From contig JBGPPG010000050.1 in the NCBI GenBank assembly GCA_041488455.1, forward strand, positions 1 to 21,980: DNA of 21,980 nucleotides, in the 5' to 3' direction. Under the pieces are notes generated by a model. That model worked only from the letters and a program-made list of their open reading frames with translations, had not been told where the DNA came from and did no database searches. This stretch comes from DASQPE01 sp041488455 (GTDB lineage Bacteria; Gemmatimonadota; Gemmatimonadetes; Gemmatimonadales; GWC2-71-9). Below are positions 1 through 5,667 of the stretch, in pieces. The translations under genes were made by a program, and so were the position numbers. The stretch's first letter is position 1. Every line of letters begins with the position of its first letter.

Positions 1-199
1 CCAGATGGCGCAAATGCTCCGCCTCCGCACTACGCGGCTGGATGACGGGCTGTTCGCAGCCGGGGCAGACCAGCCCTGCAATCTTCTGGAGCTGCGGGGC
101 CTGCCATACCGTAACAGTGCCGCACTCGCCGTTCGGGCATTCGAGCTGGATCGCAAGAATATCCTTCGGTTCAATCGTGATTCGGTCGTCGATGGTCAC
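1..199 (-). CDS. Zinc-ribbon protein, 3' end outside window
   Basis: This is a minus-strand reading frame that runs off the left edge, so only about 66 codons are visible. The peptide has four cysteines at residues 21, 26, 45 and 48 (spacing C-X4-C, 18 residues, C-X2-C). The second pair sits in the motif LVCPGCEQPV, which is typical of small zinc ribbons that bind nucleic acid or protein. The start is taken as the GTG at 199, because a GGGAGAG ribosome-binding site lies six bases upstream. An in-frame ATG at 241 has no such site. It follows gene 266-679 on the same strand with a 66-bp gap. The exact function is unknown; zinc binding is inferred from the cysteine pattern only. Confidence 0.7.
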   Translation of the reverse strand, partial: MTIDDRITIEPKDILAIQLECPNGECGTVTVWQAPQLQKIAGLVCPGCEQPVIQPRSAEAEHLRHL

Positions 200-265
200 G
201 GGTTCTCTCCCGGCTGTGCGCTCGACCGCAGAGCCCAACATCAGGCGTACCGGCAGGTCGGGATG

Positions 266-679
266 CTAGCTGCGGAGCCTTCCTACCACCGCCTGGTATC
301 TCATAAGCAGCTTAGCTTCTGTTCTCGCATCGGCGGCCTGCGGCCCGCTCTGCTTGGCCATTTCGTGCAGGACAGCTAAACGGCCCTGCACGATGTTCGC
401 GTCTGCGTTTGTAAGGCCGTCGCCCGTGCCGACCTCGCCTGCGTCGGCGATCCGAGTCAGCTTGGCCGCGAGCGCCTTGTCGTCCTTGCCTTCCCGCTTC
501 GCCAAGTAGGATGCTACTCGCCCAAAGAGGGCACTGGTCTCGTCACCGACGCGCACCGTGATTTCCTCCTGCCCCCAACGCCGGGGGCTGGCCCGCATGT
601 CGGGCAAAGCTACGATGGACCCGTCACTCTTCAGCTCCTCGCCTTCGACGCCGAGCCGCCGGCTGCCGCGGCCGGTCAT
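266..679 (-). CDS. Hypothetical protein, 137 aa
   Basis: I do not recognise this family. The protein is hydrophilic, with no signal peptide or membrane segment. A central part (about residues 35-60) alternates in a beta-like way (EEITVRVGDETSALFGRVAS). A charged helical C-terminal half (about 60-137) carries LAVLHEMAKQ and EAKLLMRYQAVVGRLRS. The ATG at 679 is used because residues 1-20 resemble a second copy of the same 5' end at 1664-1750. An ATG start inside the conserved block is shared by both copies. No clear ribosome-binding site precedes it. It lies 35 bp after gene 715-918 and may be co-transcribed with it. Confidence 0.6.
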   Translation of the reverse strand: MTGRGSRRLGVEGEELKSDGSIVALPDMRASPRRWGQEEITVRVGDETSALFGRVASYLAKREGKDDKALAAKLTRIADAGEVGTGDGLTNADANIVQGRLAVLHEMAKQSGPQAADARTEAKLLMRYQAVVGRLRS

Positions 680-712
680 CGCGGCGCCCTGGGCCGGTGT
701 GGACGCGCGCCC
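647..712 (-). repeat. Dispersed repeat A, copy 1 (5' end of gene 266-679)
   Basis: The block from 647 to about 712 matches 1664-1750 at roughly four positions in five by eye. The shared text includes CTCGCCTTCGACGCCG and TGGGCCGGTGTGGA. It covers the start codon and first codons of gene 266-679 plus its leader. Copy 2 has an extra stretch of about 10 bases in the leader. Confidence 0.7.
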
Positions 713-714
713 CC

Positions 715-918
715 TCAGCCAGGTCGGATCTCGAAGTGCCGCTTCTGCGCGTGGGAGATGCCGGTCGCGACGATGCTCATAAAGTCTGCGTCGTCGCGCG
801 AGAAGAACGCTCGGTATTCCCGCCCTACCTCGATCCGTCCCCCGTAGTCTGTGAGATGACCGAACTCCGGCTTGAGCTTCACGAGGTACGTCGGCCTGGC
901 CTCTTCTGTCGGTGCCAT
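715..918 (-). CDS. Hypothetical protein, 67 aa
   Basis: This is a short soluble protein. It opens with a plausible beta strand (PTYLVKLKPEFG), followed by a segment with an arginine-tyrosine core (VGREYRAFFSRDD) and a C-terminal part reading SIVATGISHAQKRHFEIRP. Codon and residue composition look like a genuine small domain rather than a shadow frame. The frame stays open upstream to 969, but the ATG at 918 starts the well-composed part, preceded by a G-rich stretch that could act as a weak ribosome-binding site. I cannot assign a family. It lies directly upstream of gene 266-679 on the same strand. Confidence 0.55.
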   Translation of the reverse strand: MAPTEEARPTYLVKLKPEFGHLTDYGGRIEVGREYRAFFSRDDADFMSIVATGISHAQKRHFEIRPG

Positions 919-1026
919 CGCGCCCCCAATTCCCCTGCGTCCTTCGGCCCGCCCTCGGGTGCCGCCCACACGGGGCGGGCAACAGGTAAGCAGGCCGGCG
1001 GTACCCCCTCCGGTGCTACCAGCCTA

Positions 1027-1158
1027 CTACGCTGCGGTCGGTCCCGCGAGGGCTCCCTTGCGACATGAAGGGCCGCTTTTGCGAGATGGCGGATCGAGGC
1101 GGCTGCCGTCGGGCAGCCACTCGCAGTAATCGGCTAACTCGAGTTGGGCATCGACCAT
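1027..1158 (-). pseudogene. Truncated copy of the 5320-5604 gene family (N-terminal half)
   Basis: The frame from ATG 1158 encodes 43 residues. The first 20 (Q-LELADYCEWLPDGSR) match residues about 11-28 of the intact family member at 5320-5604 (Q-RSLADYCEYLPPGSR). After that arginine the similarity stops and the frame reads into unrelated sequence until a TAG at 1027. It starts 17 bp after the stop of gene 1176-1568, with AGGGA about ten bases upstream, so it could still be translated as a fusion peptide. I treat it as a gene remnant. Confidence 0.6.
1101..1118. repeat. Perfect 7-bp hairpin at the break point of a gene remnant
   Basis: GGCTGCC (1101-1107) and GGCAGCC (1112-1118) form a perfect inverted repeat around a 4-base loop. 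It encodes the LPDGS residues, and similarity to the family member at 5320-5604 ends just beyond it. The equivalent segment near 2824 has the same left arm and a slightly altered right arm. Confidence 0.6.
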
Positions 1159-1175
1159 CCCGACCAGCTGTCCCT

Positions 1176-1568
1176 TTACTGTGTCCCCTCGGATAAGACG
1201 TCAGCGAACGGCGCGGTGAGTGCCACGAAAGCCGCCGCACGCTCAGCGATAGCGTGGTTCTCAAGCAATTCGCGCTGCATGAGCGCCTGCGCTGTACGGA
1301 TCAGGGCATCGGCCACGTCGTCGGGCGCTAGCCCAGGCGCCCCGGCGCGTGCGTGCGCCTCGTCCATGACGTAGGCGCGAAGCTCCTCTGAGTTGCGTTT
1401 CGCGTCCTTGCTGGCCTGAATCAGGTTGGCTACCACCGCGCTGTGGCGATAGAGGTCCCCGCCCGTCGTCCGGCGCCGCATCTCGGCGAGTCGGTCAGCA
1501 GGAAGGAGGACCGCGACTCTGACGAATCTCTTCACCTGCTCGCGATGAGGGCCGCTGTAGTCGGTCAT
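1176..1568 (-). CDS. Hypothetical protein, 130 aa, possible N-terminal RHH-like segment
   Basis: This is a soluble protein of unknown family. Residues about 12-50 (VKRFVRVAVLLPADRLAEMRRRT) read like a strand followed by a helix, which faintly recalls ribbon-helix-helix DNA-binding proteins. The rest is mostly helical and charged, with ELRAYVMDEAHARAG, DVADALIRTAQALMQ and AERAAAFVALTAPFAD. The start is well supported: ATG 1568 is preceded by AGGGGA about eight bases upstream. A DNA-binding or antitoxin-like role is only a guess from shape. A remnant of another small gene family (1027-1158) follows 17 bp downstream. Confidence 0.65.
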   Translation of the reverse strand: MTDYSGPHREQVKRFVRVAVLLPADRLAEMRRRTTGGDLYRHSAVVANLIQASKDAKRNSEELRAYVMDEAHARAGAPGLAPDDVADALIRTAQALMQRELLENHAIAERAAAFVALTAPFADVLSEGTQ

Positions 1569-1601
1569 AGCGTTTCCCCTGCTTCTGCTTCCCAGATAGC
1601 G

Positions 1602-1709
1602 CTAGTTGGGTTTCGGATGACTGCGGCTGGTCGTCGGATAAACCTCCACGGACCGCCTCCGCTTCTCGCCTTCGACGCCGGGCTGCGCCGGCTCCCGCGG
1701 GCCCCTCAT
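1602..1709 (-). pseudogene. Truncated copy of the 266-679 gene (5' end only)
   Basis: A 35-codon frame starts at ATG 1709, inside the second copy of dispersed repeat A. Residues 11-15 (GVEGE) match residues 10-14 of the 137-aa protein at 266-679 (LGVEGEE), and the surrounding DNA aligns. After about 20 residues similarity is lost and a TAG closes the frame at 1602. It lies in the gap between genes 1176-1568 and 1798-2181. It is most simply a duplicated and decayed 5' end. Confidence 0.55.
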
Positions 1710-1750
1710 CGCAGCGCTCTGGGCCGGTGTGGATGCGATCGAGGCGCGCC
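1664..1750 (-). repeat. Dispersed repeat A, copy 2
   Basis: This is the second copy of the block at 647-712, carrying the shared CTCGCCTTCGACGCCG and TGGGCCGGTGTGGA segments. Here it is detached from a full-length gene. The rest of the 1569-1797 gap holds no other feature that I can support. Confidence 0.65.
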
Positions 1751-1797
1751 CTCCCATCGTAGTCGTGGTGCCTCCGGTCAGGCCGGACCACCGGGTA

Positions 1798-2181
1798 TCA
1801 CGGTGAAGCGTCGGCCCGCACCTTTCTCGTGAGCACAAAGAGTATGACGAAGAGGGTCTCGCAGACGAGCGATGCAACACCGATCGGCTCGAGCCAGGCC
1901 GCTGGTTCCGCCGGCAGCCCAGGCAACCCAACCGTCCGACTCGCCACATACCCGAGGAGGGCGCCGCCGGCAACAAGGAGGCCCAGCAGCCACCCCACTG
2001 CCCGCTGATTGCGGTAGACTCCGAAGGCTGCGACCAAGGCACCCGCGCCGTTCGCCACAAAGAGGAGACCCTTGTACGTCGCGTCGCCAAAGCTATCCCG
2101 CGCTTCCAAGAGATGAATGAGTCCCGTGCCGAGGAGCGCCGCGATAGCCAGCCACTTCACTGTGGGGGAAGGCGTCGTCAC
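1798..2181 (-). CDS. Small integral membrane protein, 127 aa, four TM segments
   Basis: Four hydrophobic helices are evident at about residues 10-26, 40-57, 64-84 and 97-117: WLAIAALLGTGLIHL, LLFVANGAGALVAAFGV, WLLGLLVAGGALLGYVAS and VASLVCETLFVILFVL. They are joined by short loops, with positively charged RKVR at the C-terminal end. No catalytic motif is visible and I cannot name the family. The start is GTG 2181, with GAGGA about nine bases upstream; a second in-frame GTG at 2160 lacks a binding site. The leader lies beside a remnant of the 5320-5604 family (2233-2330). Confidence 0.75.
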   Translation of the reverse strand: MTTPSPTVKWLAIAALLGTGLIHLLEARDSFGDATYKGLLFVANGAGALVAAFGVYRNQRAVGWLLGLLVAGGALLGYVASRTVGLPGLPAEPAAWLEPIGVASLVCETLFVILFVLTRKVRADASP

Positions 2182-2221
2182 TGTGACAGGTCCTCACCTG
2201 TGGGTGGGTTGCGCCAACGGG

Positions 2222-2228
2222 GTCTAAC
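2222..2228. other. GTTRRRY-type core, attC-like only by consensus
   Basis: On the minus strand this reads GTTAGAC, which fits the GTTRRRY core found at the end of integron attC sites. It lies 40 bp before the start of gene 1798-2181. No matching left half is visible. A 7-bp degenerate motif can easily arise by chance, so it is recorded as a weak site. Confidence 0.2.
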
Positions 2229-2232
2229 AAAC

Positions 2233-2330
2233 TTAGTCGGTGCGCGTGAACCGCAGCGTCTCCCCAGTCGGCCGCACGAGGACGAGCCCCGCCGGCGCGT
2301 AGCAGGGCGCCCGCTGCCCTCGGGTGCAAG
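2233..2330 (-). pseudogene. Frameshifted middle fragment of the 5320-5604 family
   Basis: On the minus strand this stretch encodes PCYAPAGLVLVRPTGETLRF and then TRTD and a TAA stop at 2233. That matches the middle of the intact gene at 5320-5604 (PCYASASLVLVRPSGEALRR, TRAED). Similarity begins at the DNA equivalent of the LPPGSR segment, but one extra base there breaks the frame. The N-terminal third is absent, and the frame ends where the intact member continues for about 40 residues. It is a clear gene remnant in the spacer between 1798-2181 and 2365-2724. Confidence 0.7.
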
Positions 2331-2364
2331 ACCGTGGGGCACCTGAGACTAAGCGACAGTCCGA

Positions 2365-2724
2365 TCAAGGCCGGAAGCGGCTTTGCTCCCTCAAGACGGC
2401 CAGGCTCTTGAAACCGAGGTTGAAGAGCTTCTGGAACGTTCCCTTCACCCCGACCCTTGCCCCGGTGGGGGGCGCACTACCCCCTTCGTTCACGACCGTG
2501 AGTGTGCCCGTCCCGTCCGATACCTGGTACTCACTCAGTACCAGCACTCCTGCCGAGCCCTTCACCTCGCCCGCGATGCGCACGGTCTTCCCATCGTAGC
2601 GGGAGGAGTTGTTGAGCAGGTCGCCGATCGGGGTAATGGACGCACAGCCGGCGAGTACAAACAGGGCGCTAGCGAACGGCACGAGCCGGGCCAGCCGGCG
2701 GACGCTATGAGTCGTCTTAGACAT
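2365..2724 (-). CDS. Lipoprotein with OB-fold-like domain, 119 aa
   Basis: The N-terminus (residues 1-27) is a lipoprotein signal: basic KTTHSVRRLAR, a hydrophobic core, then the lipobox LAGC with the lipidated cysteine near residue 27. The mature part reads IGDLLNNSSRYDGKTVRIAG, then VSDGTGTLTVVNEGG and GARVGVKGTF. This follows the pattern of small exported OB-fold proteins (a DGK-V-V-G strand, a DGTG turn, a final VKG strand) seen in many bacteria, often of unknown role. The ATG at 2724 has GGAG nine bases upstream. A remnant gene (2717-2884) overlaps its start by eight bases. The envelope location is well supported; the ligand is unknown. Confidence 0.8.
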   Translation of the reverse strand: MSKTTHSVRRLARLVPFASALFVLAGCASITPIGDLLNNSSRYDGKTVRIAGEVKGSAGVLVLSEYQVSDGTGTLTVVNEGGSAPPTGARVGVKGTFQKLFNLGFKSLAVLREQSRFRP

Positions 2725-2884
2725 GATCGGTGGCTCCGGTTTTGGTTGGATGTTGCTGGCGTAGCGTCGGGCATGAAGACTCTCTCGCTACCGTAGGGAT
2801 CTGGCCGGCACCCACGCGCCGGCGGCTGCCGTCGGGCAGGTACTGGCAGCAGTCGGCGAGCTCGTGTCGAGCTTCGGTGATCAT
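2717..2884 (-). pseudogene. N-terminal remnant of the 5320-5604 family, fused to foreign sequence
   Basis: From ATG 2884 the frame reads EARHELADCCQYLPDGSR, matching EAQRSLADYCEYLPPGSR of the intact member at 5320-5604 and the remnant at 1027-1158. Beyond that arginine the match ends and the frame continues for about 35 unrelated residues to TAA 2717, overlapping the start of the lipoprotein gene. Within the tail, near 2774, the DNA ATGCCCGACG resembles the start of the intact member. A second, smaller piece of the same family may therefore be nested here. Confidence 0.6.
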
Positions 2885-2947
2885 GGGTCGGTCCCGGAGA
2901 AGCTACGGCGGAGGCCAGCCGAAGCCAGGGGCGCAGCCTATGAGGCG

Positions 2948-2960
2948 GTGGGCTCGGCCC
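2948..2960 (-). terminator. Possible weak terminator hairpin after gene 2977-4176
   Basis: TGGGC and GCCCA around a 3-base loop form a short perfect hairpin just past the stop codon of the nitroreductase gene. No T-run follows, so intrinsic termination is uncertain. Confidence 0.25.
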
Positions 2961-2976
2961 AGCTAGCCGCCCGAGG

Positions 2977-4176
2977 TCACTTTGGGGGTCGCGTCGCCTG
3001 AACTACATTCTCAATCGACCGTCGCGGGCTGGCTCGTGCTGGCCAGGTCGGATAGCCCATATAGAAAACAAAGGTTGGCTGCCATCCGGCGGCGCCCATG
3101 ACTTCTCCAAGCAGTGCAGCCCGCAGTGCTGGTTTTCCGAGCGCCCTTTCATGGTCCATCATCTCCACTGCCTCATTACAAGGCCTTCCGGCCAGGCCAC
3201 GAGCCGATGCCAGCAGATGTGCGCGCTGCCAAAGTCGCCCCGCGAGCAGACAGTGTTCCTGGTCGTAACGGTCATGCACTGCAATGACGCCAATCAGGGG
3301 CGCACTCAGCATCAGGTCCGAATACCCATTCTTCGCCTCTCGCGACGCAGCCCACCGCAGCATCCATAAAGGCATGACCTTGGAAACTGCAGTCGCGATG
3401 GGGGGCAGTCCGAAGGCATCAATCGTAAGGCCATCCCGAAGGTTCTGAACCGAACTCCACTGGGTGCGAATCCATCGCTCGCTGCCACGCTCGACCTCTG
3501 GGTCGGAATAGAGTTCGGCGTTCGATGCGGCGCTTATCGCGACGATCTTATTTCGGTCTGCATCTGCCGTGAAGAGAAAGATCTTGACGTCTGCTTCATC
3601 GCTTCCCAGGCGACTCAGCGTGGCGACGAACTCTGGCGGGATCGGCTTCTGAGGGATATAAGCACTGCGATTCGTATGGCGTCGCGGGATCGCATCGTAT
3701 AGCTCGCTTGCCTCGCGTTTACCCGTGGCGAGATCCACGCGTGCCACGAGCTTCGGCTTCGGCTCGGCGGGAATCGGCCCAAGTTTGCCTGGAAGTAGCG
3801 TCACGCTGGCTGCGTAGCCATTGGCAGCCGCAGCCAGCATCAGGTTCTCCAGAGCGCAGCCCATCCCGATGTGCTGTTCCCGTAGATAGGGATCGAGGCC
3901 CCCCACGTGCCTCTGGGTGTCGATGTACAACTCAATCCACGAAGTCGTTACCGTGAAAAGCCAAGGCTGCGTGTTATGCGGGCTGGCGGCGAGAATCGCA
4001 GCCCGCACCAGCGCGAGGGCTCCATCGTCCGAACCGTTGCGCCAGTCTGTCCATGGCTCGTACGCTGGTCCCTCACCGACGCTGAAGACCCCCTGATCGT
4101 AGGCCCGCCACACTCCACCGCCCGCAACAAGGACGGTAACAACTCCCGCGCCTTTCAGGAACGATCTGCGTTGCAT
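2977..4176 (-). CDS. Tat-exported Acg-type nitroreductase-family protein, 399 aa
   Basis: The N-terminus MQRRSFLKGAG followed by a hydrophobic stretch is a twin-arginine (Tat) signal, so the protein is probably exported already folded. The body matches the flavin-binding nitroreductase fold of the Acg branch. It has SPHNTQPWLFTV near residue 65, where the family binds FMN phosphate, then IPRRHTNRSAYIP near 160-175, a late HCLLAGRLWQRAHLLASARG, and a C-terminal GYPT before the tail. Acg relatives are long (about 330-400 aa) and the mycobacterial one is tied to flavin sequestration in dormancy; some relatives are Tat-exported. ATG 4176 has AGAAGG a few bases upstream. The family is fairly sure; substrate and activity are not visible. 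Confidence 0.8.
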   Translation of the reverse strand: MQRRSFLKGAGVVTVLVAGGGVWRAYDQGVFSVGEGPAYEPWTDWRNGSDDGALALVRAAILAASPHNTQPWLFTVTTSWIELYIDTQRHVGGLDPYLREQHIGMGCALENLMLAAAANGYAASVTLLPGKLGPIPAEPKPKLVARVDLATGKREASELYDAIPRRHTNRSAYIPQKPIPPEFVATLSRLGSDEADVKIFLFTADADRNKIVAISAASNAELYSDPEVERGSERWIRTQWSSVQNLRDGLTIDAFGLPPIATAVSKVMPLWMLRWAASREAKNGYSDLMLSAPLIGVIAVHDRYDQEHCLLAGRLWQRAHLLASARGLAGRPCNEAVEMMDHERALGKPALRAALLGEVMGAAGWQPTFVFYMGYPTWPARASPRRSIENVVQATRPPK

Positions 4177-4331
4177 TGACTACCTTCTGCTGCGGGCGTG
4201 ATCGACGAAGCGGCGCTCTAGCCGGGTGACCGAGCGGCAGCCGCGACCCTCCCTGGCATCGGCACCCGGCTCGACGGGACGCTCGCCGTAGCCGACGTAC
4301 CAAGGGCGGCCACGATCACCGCGATAGCGAT

Positions 4332-4371
4332 GCTCCGCTGTCCGCCAGCGGCGGACGGCACCGAGCGGAGC
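4332..4371. repeat. Nested stem-loop
   Basis: GCTCCGCT (4332-4339) pairs with AGCGGAGC (4364-4371). Inside it GTCCGCC (4340-4346) pairs with GGCGGAC (4350-4356) around a 3-base loop. A 7-base bulge, GGCACCG, lies on one side. This gives 15 paired positions in 40 bases. It may act in transcription termination or mRNA stability for gene 4418-5218, or it may be the folded part of a cassette recombination site. No T-run follows on either strand. Confidence 0.7.
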
Positions 4372-4390
4372 CGCGCAGCGGCGCGCCCCC

Positions 4391-4412
4391 CAGCTGCATG
4401 CGCTGGTTCGGC
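4391..4412 (-). other. attC-like left half-site
   Basis: Right after the stop of gene 4418-5218 the minus strand reads GCCGAACCAGCGCATGCAGC. This resembles the left arm of many environmental integron attC sites, which have an AAC core followed by GCGCATGCAGC. The core GCCGAAC departs from RYYYAAC at one position. No right arm is recognisable before gene 2977-4176. The resemblance is from memory, so confidence is limited. Confidence 0.35.
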
Positions 4413-4417
4413 GGCGG

Positions 4418-5218
4418 CTAGCGTAAGCGTTGCATGTACCAAATGAGCAGCCCAAGGCTGATCACGAATAACGTTGCAAACACCACCACCTGAGGGACAA
4501 CAACGGGGTGGCCGCCCCGCGTGAGGAACACCACGATTGAGAGAATTGCCAGTGCCAGCAGGACGACGAATGAGAGGAGCGCACCGGCGAGCGTATACCC
4601 CAAGGGGCGTTTGCGCCACAGGCTGACGGCTGCTATCCCCATCGCGGGGAGCACCCAGGCCATGTCCAAGACGTGGACCGCGTTGGTCGGTGTCCCATTG
4701 TCGGTGATGCTTTGCGGGGTCGCTCCGGCGAGCAGAGCAGGGACGACCTCGCTGAGCCACAGCCCATAGAAGAGGATCGCCAAAACCGCCAGATAGGTGC
4801 TCAAAGGCTTGACTGGCGTATTCTCGCTAAAGGAGGCCTTGATGGCGGGCAGATTGGTCGTTACGAGGCCACCGATAAGTGCGTAGAGCGAGCATCCCAG
4901 CAAGGCAACGTAGACGAGGAAGAGCGCATTGAAACGGTCCTCCAGCGCAGCGATTACGTAGGTGTAGACCAAGTAGACCAATCCCCCCAACCACAGTAAG
5001 CGGGCGCGGAGGGAACCACGACCGGCAAGCAAGGCTGTAGTGATCAGTAAGGGGAGGACGACGGCAAGCGAGACGAGGTCCTGGGCGACAGCCTGCGTGG
5101 CGAAATACGGGGAATCGCGGTAAAGCCCGCGGAGGAGTAGCCCGCCCCCTGCGGCAATCGCTAATAGAAGGCCGATGGGGGCCGTGAGCCATAACCAGCC
5201 GTTCGCACGTGTGGCCAT
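4418..5218 (-). CDS. Integral membrane protein, 266 aa, about eight TM segments
   Basis: Hydrophobic segments include LWLTAPIGLLLAIAAGGG, LVSLAVVLPLLITTALLAG, LLWLGGLVYLVYTYVIAAL, FLVYVALLGCSLYALIGGLV, YLAVLAILFYGLWLSEVVPA, VLDMAWVLPAMGIAAVSLW, LLSFVVLLALAILSIVVFL and a final VVVFATLFVISLGLLIWYM. The chain ends with short basic residues. No enzyme or transporter motif is recognisable. The ATG at 5218 is chosen over the upstream ATG at 5260 because GGAGAAGGA sits a few bases before it, and the longer version would add an arginine-rich stretch. Attachment-like half-sites flank the gene, so it may have moved as a unit. Confidence 0.75.
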   Translation of the reverse strand: MATRANGWLWLTAPIGLLLAIAAGGGLLLRGLYRDSPYFATQAVAQDLVSLAVVLPLLITTALLAGRGSLRARLLWLGGLVYLVYTYVIAALEDRFNALFLVYVALLGCSLYALIGGLVTTNLPAIKASFSENTPVKPLSTYLAVLAILFYGLWLSEVVPALLAGATPQSITDNGTPTNAVHVLDMAWVLPAMGIAAVSLWRKRPLGYTLAGALLSFVVLLALAILSIVVFLTRGGHPVVVPQVVVFATLFVISLGLLIWYMQRLR

Positions 5219-5241
5219 CTCGTTCCTTCTCCAGCGCCGCC

Positions 5242-5270
5242 GCCTAACGAAAATCTGCATCAGCTGCGCG
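5242..5270 (-). other. attC-like right half-site
   Basis: The minus strand reads GCAGCTGATGCAG, then a short stretch and GTTAGGC, ending 24 bp before ATG 5218. In integron cassettes the right arm typically has GCTGATGC followed by a GTTRRRY core, then a short leader with a binding site and the gene. All three are present here. The left half that should follow gene 5320-5604 is poorly conserved: GCAAC occurs near 5286 instead of a full core. Confidence 0.4.
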
Positions 5271-5319
5271 CGAAGGGCCCGCCGTTGCGAATTCTACGGT
5301 CCCTGGCCGCCATCGGCGA

Positions 5320-5604
5320 TCAGCACTGAGCGGAACCCGGGGCACGACCTCGAGAGCGACCATGCAGGACACGGCGTGCCTCCCATTCGTCGCGCTCGAG
5401 CACGAGATACCGGCCCTGGATCCAGGGGGCGCAAGCGGAGGTATCTTCGGCGCGGGTGCGCCGGAGCGCCTCCCCACTTGGCCGCACCAGGACCAGCGAC
5501 GCGGAGGCGTAGCAGGGCTGGCGGCTCCCGGGGGGCAAGTACTCGCAATAGTCGGCGAGGCTGCGTTGAGCTTCGATTGACGCTGGTGCTGTATCGTCGG
5601 GCAT
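5320..5604 (-). CDS. Hypothetical protein, 94 aa, intact member of a repeated family
   Basis: I do not recognise this family from elsewhere. Residues 10-30 (IEAQRSLADYCEYLPPGSR) are shared with remnants at 1027-1158 and 2717-2884. Residues about 31-55 (PCYASASLVLVRPSGEALRR) are shared with the remnant at 2233-2330. The C-terminal part (APWIQGRYLVLERDEWEARR) reads as strands followed by a helix. There are three cysteines, at about residues 20, 32 and 58, and no signal peptide. Conservation at protein level across four copies suggests the frame was once under selection. ATG 5604 gives the longest form and lies 63 bp from the carbonic anhydrase stop. Confidence 0.7.
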   Translation of the reverse strand: MPDDTAPASIEAQRSLADYCEYLPPGSRQPCYASASLVLVRPSGEALRRTRAEDTSACAPWIQGRYLVLERDEWEARRVLHGRSRGRAPGSAQC

Positions 5605-5667
5605 GGACTACACCCCCTACTGTCTCGCCCCTCCGCGGCCGCGCGACACCCTGCGCTGCGGTGGCGA

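Larger units (their letters stand above)
4177..4417. other. Intergenic region between nitroreductase and 8-TM gene
   Basis: This gap of 241 bp shows no convincing gene. It holds the ribosome-binding site of gene 2977-4176, a strong nested hairpin (4332-4371) and an attC-like half-site next to the stop of gene 4418-5218. An open frame across it (down to 4218) ends in a hydrophobic stretch, SIAIAVIVAALGTSATASV. It lacks a start of its own and is not called. Confidence 0.5.

Noticed and set aside
5..379. Plus-strand open frame of 124 codons at the left edge
   Set aside because: It is opposite the zinc-ribbon gene and the end of gene 266-679. The minus-strand reading gives ordered cysteines and better composition.
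4218..4417. Minus-strand frame extending through the spacer, with a hydrophobic stretch
   Set aside because: It has no start or binding site of its own and is in the wrong frame for the 8-TM gene. It reads like chance openness.
4180..5320. Complete attC sites
   Set aside because: Only one arm is recognisable on each side of the 8-TM gene and pairing partners are missing, so full sites are not claimed.
1..5604. CRISPR array
   Set aside because: The repeats seen are gene fragments of differing length, without regular spacing or short identical repeats.
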